A stretch of DNA of 64,000 nucleotides. Source: CAWBYL01 sp963793025. GTDB taxonomy: Bacteria; Actinomycetota; Acidimicrobiia; Acidimicrobiales; Acidimicrobilacustridaceae. The stretch is taken from assembly GCA_963793025.1 (NCBI GenBank), contig CAWBYL010000001.1, positions 248,001 through 312,000 of the forward strand. Reading direction: 5' to 3'. The notes beneath the pieces are model-generated. The model did no database searches and was not told the origin of the DNA. It saw nothing but the letters and a program-made list of their open reading frames with translations. Below, piece after piece: positions 62,114 through 64,000 of the stretch (position 1 is the stretch's first letter; each line of letters opens with the position of its first letter). The translations under genes and the position numbers were made by a program.

Positions 62114-63238
62114 TCAGATACCGATGCGCTGGGCGAGCAGCTCGCGGTGGTAGGTGGGGTCGCCGAAGAGCAGCTCCGACGACTTGGCCCGCTTGAAGTA
62201 CAGGTGCGCCGGGTGCTCCCAGGTGAAGCCGATGCCCCCGTGGATCTGGATGTTCTCGGCCGAGGCGTGGAAGTAGGCGTCGGAGCAGTAGGCCTTGGCC
62301 AGCGAGGCCACGGCGGGCAGCTCGTCGTTCAGCTCGGAGGCGCACCAGCCGGCGTAGTAGGCGGCCGACTTGGCCGACTCGACCTCGAGAAGCATGTCGG
62401 CGCACTTGTGCTTGATGGCCTGGAACGAGCCGATGGGTCGGCCGAACTGCACGCGGTCCTTGGCGTACTGGACCGACATGTCGAGACACATCTGGGCGCC
62501 ACCCACCTGCTCGGCGGCCAGGCCGACGGCGGCCAGGTCGAGAACGGTGGAGAGCACGTCCCAGCCGGCGCCGTCCGTGCCGACCAGGGTGGCGGGTACG
62601 CCCTCGAACTCGAGCTTGGCCTGCTTGCGCGTCTGGTCCATGGTCGCGAGCGGCGTGCGGGTGAGCCCGGCCGACTCGGCGGCCTCGGCGTCGACGGAGA
62701 AGAGACTCACGCCGGCGGAGGTGCGGGCGGCCACGATCAACAGGTCGGCGGTGGCTCCGTCGATCACGTAGGACTTCGTGCCGGTGATCTTCCAGGTGCC
62801 GTCGGCATCGGTCGCGGTGGCTTCGATGCCCGACTCGTCCCACCTGCCGTTGGGCTCGGTCAGCGCGAGGGCGGCGATCGTCTCGCCCGAGGCGATGCCC
62901 GGGAGGAGCGCGGCCTTGGCGGCGTCGTCGCCCGACTGCATCACGGCGTTGGCGGCGAGGACGACCGTGGAGAAGTAGGGGGCGCACACCAGCGAGCGGC
63001 CCATCTCCTCGAGCACGACGATGAGCTCGACGTAGCCGTAGCCCTGGCCGCCGAACTCCTCGGGAATGGTGAGGCTCTGCAGACCGAGCTGCTCGGCCAT
63101 CTGCGACCACACCTCGGGGTCGTAACCCCGCTCGGTGGCCATCTGCTCGCGCACGGCCGACTCGGGCGACTTGGAGGCGAGGAACTGGCGCACGATGTTG
63201 CGCAGCTCCTCCTGCTCTTCGGAGAAGGCGAAGTTCAT
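62114..63238 (-). CDS. Acyl-CoA dehydrogenase
   Basis: 374-aa flavoprotein oxidising an acyl-CoA to the 2,3-enoyl-CoA. N-terminal helices (FAFSEEQEELRNIVRQFL), middle domain with LALTEPNGRWDESGIEAT and WKITGTKSYVIDGATADLLIVAA, and C-terminal helical domain with QYAKDRVQFGRPIGSFQAIKHKCADM (FAD/tetramer contacts) and NIQIHGGIGFTWEHPAHLYFKRAK. The catalytic Glu region is less clear, as in the FadE subfamily that works as a heterotetramer on bulky or steroid side-chain acyl-CoAs; a partner subunit may be encoded elsewhere. ATG at MNFAFSEE; the frame upstream lacks conserved sequence. Confidence 0.93.
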   Translation of the reverse strand: MNFAFSEEQEELRNIVRQFLASKSPESAVREQMATERGYDPEVWSQMAEQLGLQSLTIPEEFGGQGYGYVELIVVLEEMGRSLVCAPYFSTVVLAANAVMQSGDDAAKAALLPGIASGETIAALALTEPNGRWDESGIEATATDADGTWKITGTKSYVIDGATADLLIVAARTSAGVSLFSVDAEAAESAGLTRTPLATMDQTRKQAKLEFEGVPATLVGTDGAGWDVLSTVLDLAAVGLAAEQVGGAQMCLDMSVQYAKDRVQFGRPIGSFQAIKHKCADMLLEVESAKSAAYYAGWCASELNDELPAVASLAKAYCSDAYFHASAENIQIHGGIGFTWEHPAHLYFKRAKSSELLFGDPTYHRELLAQRIGI

Positions 63239-63283
63239 GGGCGCCGAACCTAGGACCCCACGCCGAAGGCCGCAACCGGAGTT

Positions 63284-63300
63284 GTGTACACGTGTGTCCA
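63284..63300. promoter_or_regulatory. Palindromic GT/CA-rich motif ahead of a VapBC-type pair
   Basis: The sequence GTGTACACGTGTGTCCA begins with the perfect 8-base palindrome GTGTACAC (63284-63291) and sits 22 bases before the antitoxin GTG. Toxin-antitoxin operons usually autoregulate through such operators; the assignment is inference. Confidence 0.3.
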
Positions 63301-63321
63301 CACAGCGCTACGGTGGCGCCT

Positions 63322-63588
63322 GTGCCGATCGGGATCCGTGAGCTGCGTGCCGGGCTGAGCGGCTACGTCCGGCGTGCCGCGGCGGGCGAGACGATCGTCG
63401 TCACCGTGTCGGGCCGACCGGTGGCGGTCCTGGCCCCCGTCAACGCCGCTCCCGAGCCGTCGCTCGACGATCTGGTCGCCCTCGGGGTGGTGCTCGCGCC
63501 CCGAGGACGCCGCGCCGCTCACCCGGTCAGTCGGGAACGGCTCCCCGTCGACGCCCGTTCCGACGCCGAGCTGCGCACCGTCCGGTGA
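63322..63588 (+). CDS. Antitoxin, Phd/YefM (VapB) type
   Basis: 88-aa antitoxin-like protein. The N-terminal half (MPIGIRELRAGLSGYVRRAA then GETIVVTVSGRPVAVLAPV) is the Phd/YefM DNA-binding fold; the C-terminal half (LDDLVALGVVLAPRGRR and a basic/acidic tail) is the region that wraps the toxin. GTG start. The stop is 10 nt before the PIN-domain gene, the standard antitoxin-toxin order. Confidence 0.85.
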   Translation: MPIGIRELRAGLSGYVRRAAAGETIVVTVSGRPVAVLAPVNAAPEPSLDDLVALGVVLAPRGRRAAHPVSRERLPVDARSDAELRTVR

Positions 63589-63598
63589 GGTCGCGCTG

Positions 63599-64000
63599 AT
63601 GCTCGCCGTCGACACCAGCGCCCTGGTCAAGCGATACGTGGACGAGCCCGAGAGCGACGTCGTCACGGAGATGATGGACGCCGATCGGGTGTGGTGCGCG
63701 TCGGAGTTGGTGCGCTGCGAGGTCACCATCCTCCTCGCCCGCCTGGCCACCGGACCGTCCCAGGCCGACCGACTGGCCCGGCTCTTCCACGCCGACTGGG
63801 ACGCCTTCCACGTGGTCCCCGTCGACGAGCGCTGCCTGTCTGATGCCGCCGACATCGGGGCCAACTTCGGACTGCGAGTCGTCGACGCCATTCACCTCGC
63901 GGCGGCCGCGCGACTCCCGGCGCCCGTCCGCTACCTCACCCTCGACCCCCGTCAGGTGCTGGCCGCGGTGGCGCTCGACCTCGAACCGGTGCCCACGCCC
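63599..64000 (+). CDS. vapC: PIN-domain toxin, VapC type (cut by the right edge)
   Basis: Ribonuclease toxin of the VapC/PIN family, at least 134 codons visible and still open at the window end. PIN acidic residues: D5 in MLAVDTSALVKRYVDEPES, the Glu in WCASELVRCEVTILLARL, and the Asp in LRVVDAIHLAAAARL with a further Asp in LTLDPRQVLAAV. Translated just after the Phd/VapB antitoxin gene. The reading continues past DLEPVPTP beyond the window; only a few residues should be missing for the family length. Confidence 0.88.
   Translation, partial: MLAVDTSALVKRYVDEPESDVVTEMMDADRVWCASELVRCEVTILLARLATGPSQADRLARLFHADWDAFHVVPVDERCLSDAADIGANFGLRVVDAIHLAAAARLPAPVRYLTLDPRQVLAAVALDLEPVPTP

Overview
The window is high-GC actinobacterial DNA with dense genes, GTG starts and many 4-base ATGA/GTGA overlaps. 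Gene content points to class Acidimicrobiia (Actinomycetota): a ruvCAB-queA-tgt-yajC-secDF-apt-relA block, a Thr-rich SecD insert, homodimeric AceE, acyl-CoA dehydrogenase and SDR genes, an AbiEi/DUF559-type protein and a heliorhodopsin. This placement is inferred from gene content alone; no rRNA or tRNA gene was seen.

Layout. (1) 1-11131, minus: one coupled glucan/sugar-oxidation operon, read GH15 glucoamylase-like, NDH-2-like flavoprotein, GH63-like glucosidase, GMC oxidoreductase, MFS transporter, SDR, glgX (cut by the left edge). Three of its genes carry single-base frame breaks. (2) 11306-16405: a conserved unknown gene divergent from a MalT/LuxR-type ATPase regulator, a CMD-fold protein, a poorly coding stretch of about 0.7 kb, and two membrane proteins. 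(3) 16513-25089: the kdp locus. A minus arm holds a membrane/GAF-like protein, kdpD and kdpE. A divergent plus arm holds a 47-aa membrane microprotein, kdpF, kdpA, kdpB (frame break near its 5' end) and kdpC. (4) 25514-38986: after a small NTF2-like gene, the housekeeping block on the minus strand, read ruvC-ruvA-ruvB, [DUF559 gene between two near-identical palindromes], queA, [heliorhodopsin], tgt, yajC, secD, secF, apt, relA. The bracketed genes are insertions into an otherwise standard order. (5) 39078-45176: ABC exporter pair, unknown gene, SDR, msrA, 7-TM protein, baeRF-type protein (frame break). (6) 45256-49975, minus: RNase HI fused to a SLOG/YpsA-like domain, then hyuA and hyuB. The last two are separated by a perfect 27-bp-arm hairpin and a G-rich tandem repeat. 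(7) 50112-56913: aceE and partner, an HhH-GPD protein, an MtrB/LpqB-like sensor kinase-lipoprotein pair, an alpha/beta hydrolase lacking the usual Ser, and a small unknown gene. (8) 56977-61251: a putative TetR regulon: substrate-binding lipoprotein, quinone oxidoreductase, SDR and TetR, with related inverted-repeat sites at two promoters. (9) 61493-64000: a 14-codon Cys-Cys ORF with a near-perfect extended Shine-Dalgarno, an unknown membrane-anchored protein, acyl-CoA dehydrogenase, and a VapBC pair cut by the right edge.

The strongest items are the heliorhodopsin embedded in the queA-tgt operon, the palindrome-bracketed DUF559 cassette, the structured hyuA/hyuB junction, and the putative TetR operators. 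Six genes show apparent single-base indels in G/C runs, which may be sequencing errors or real decay.
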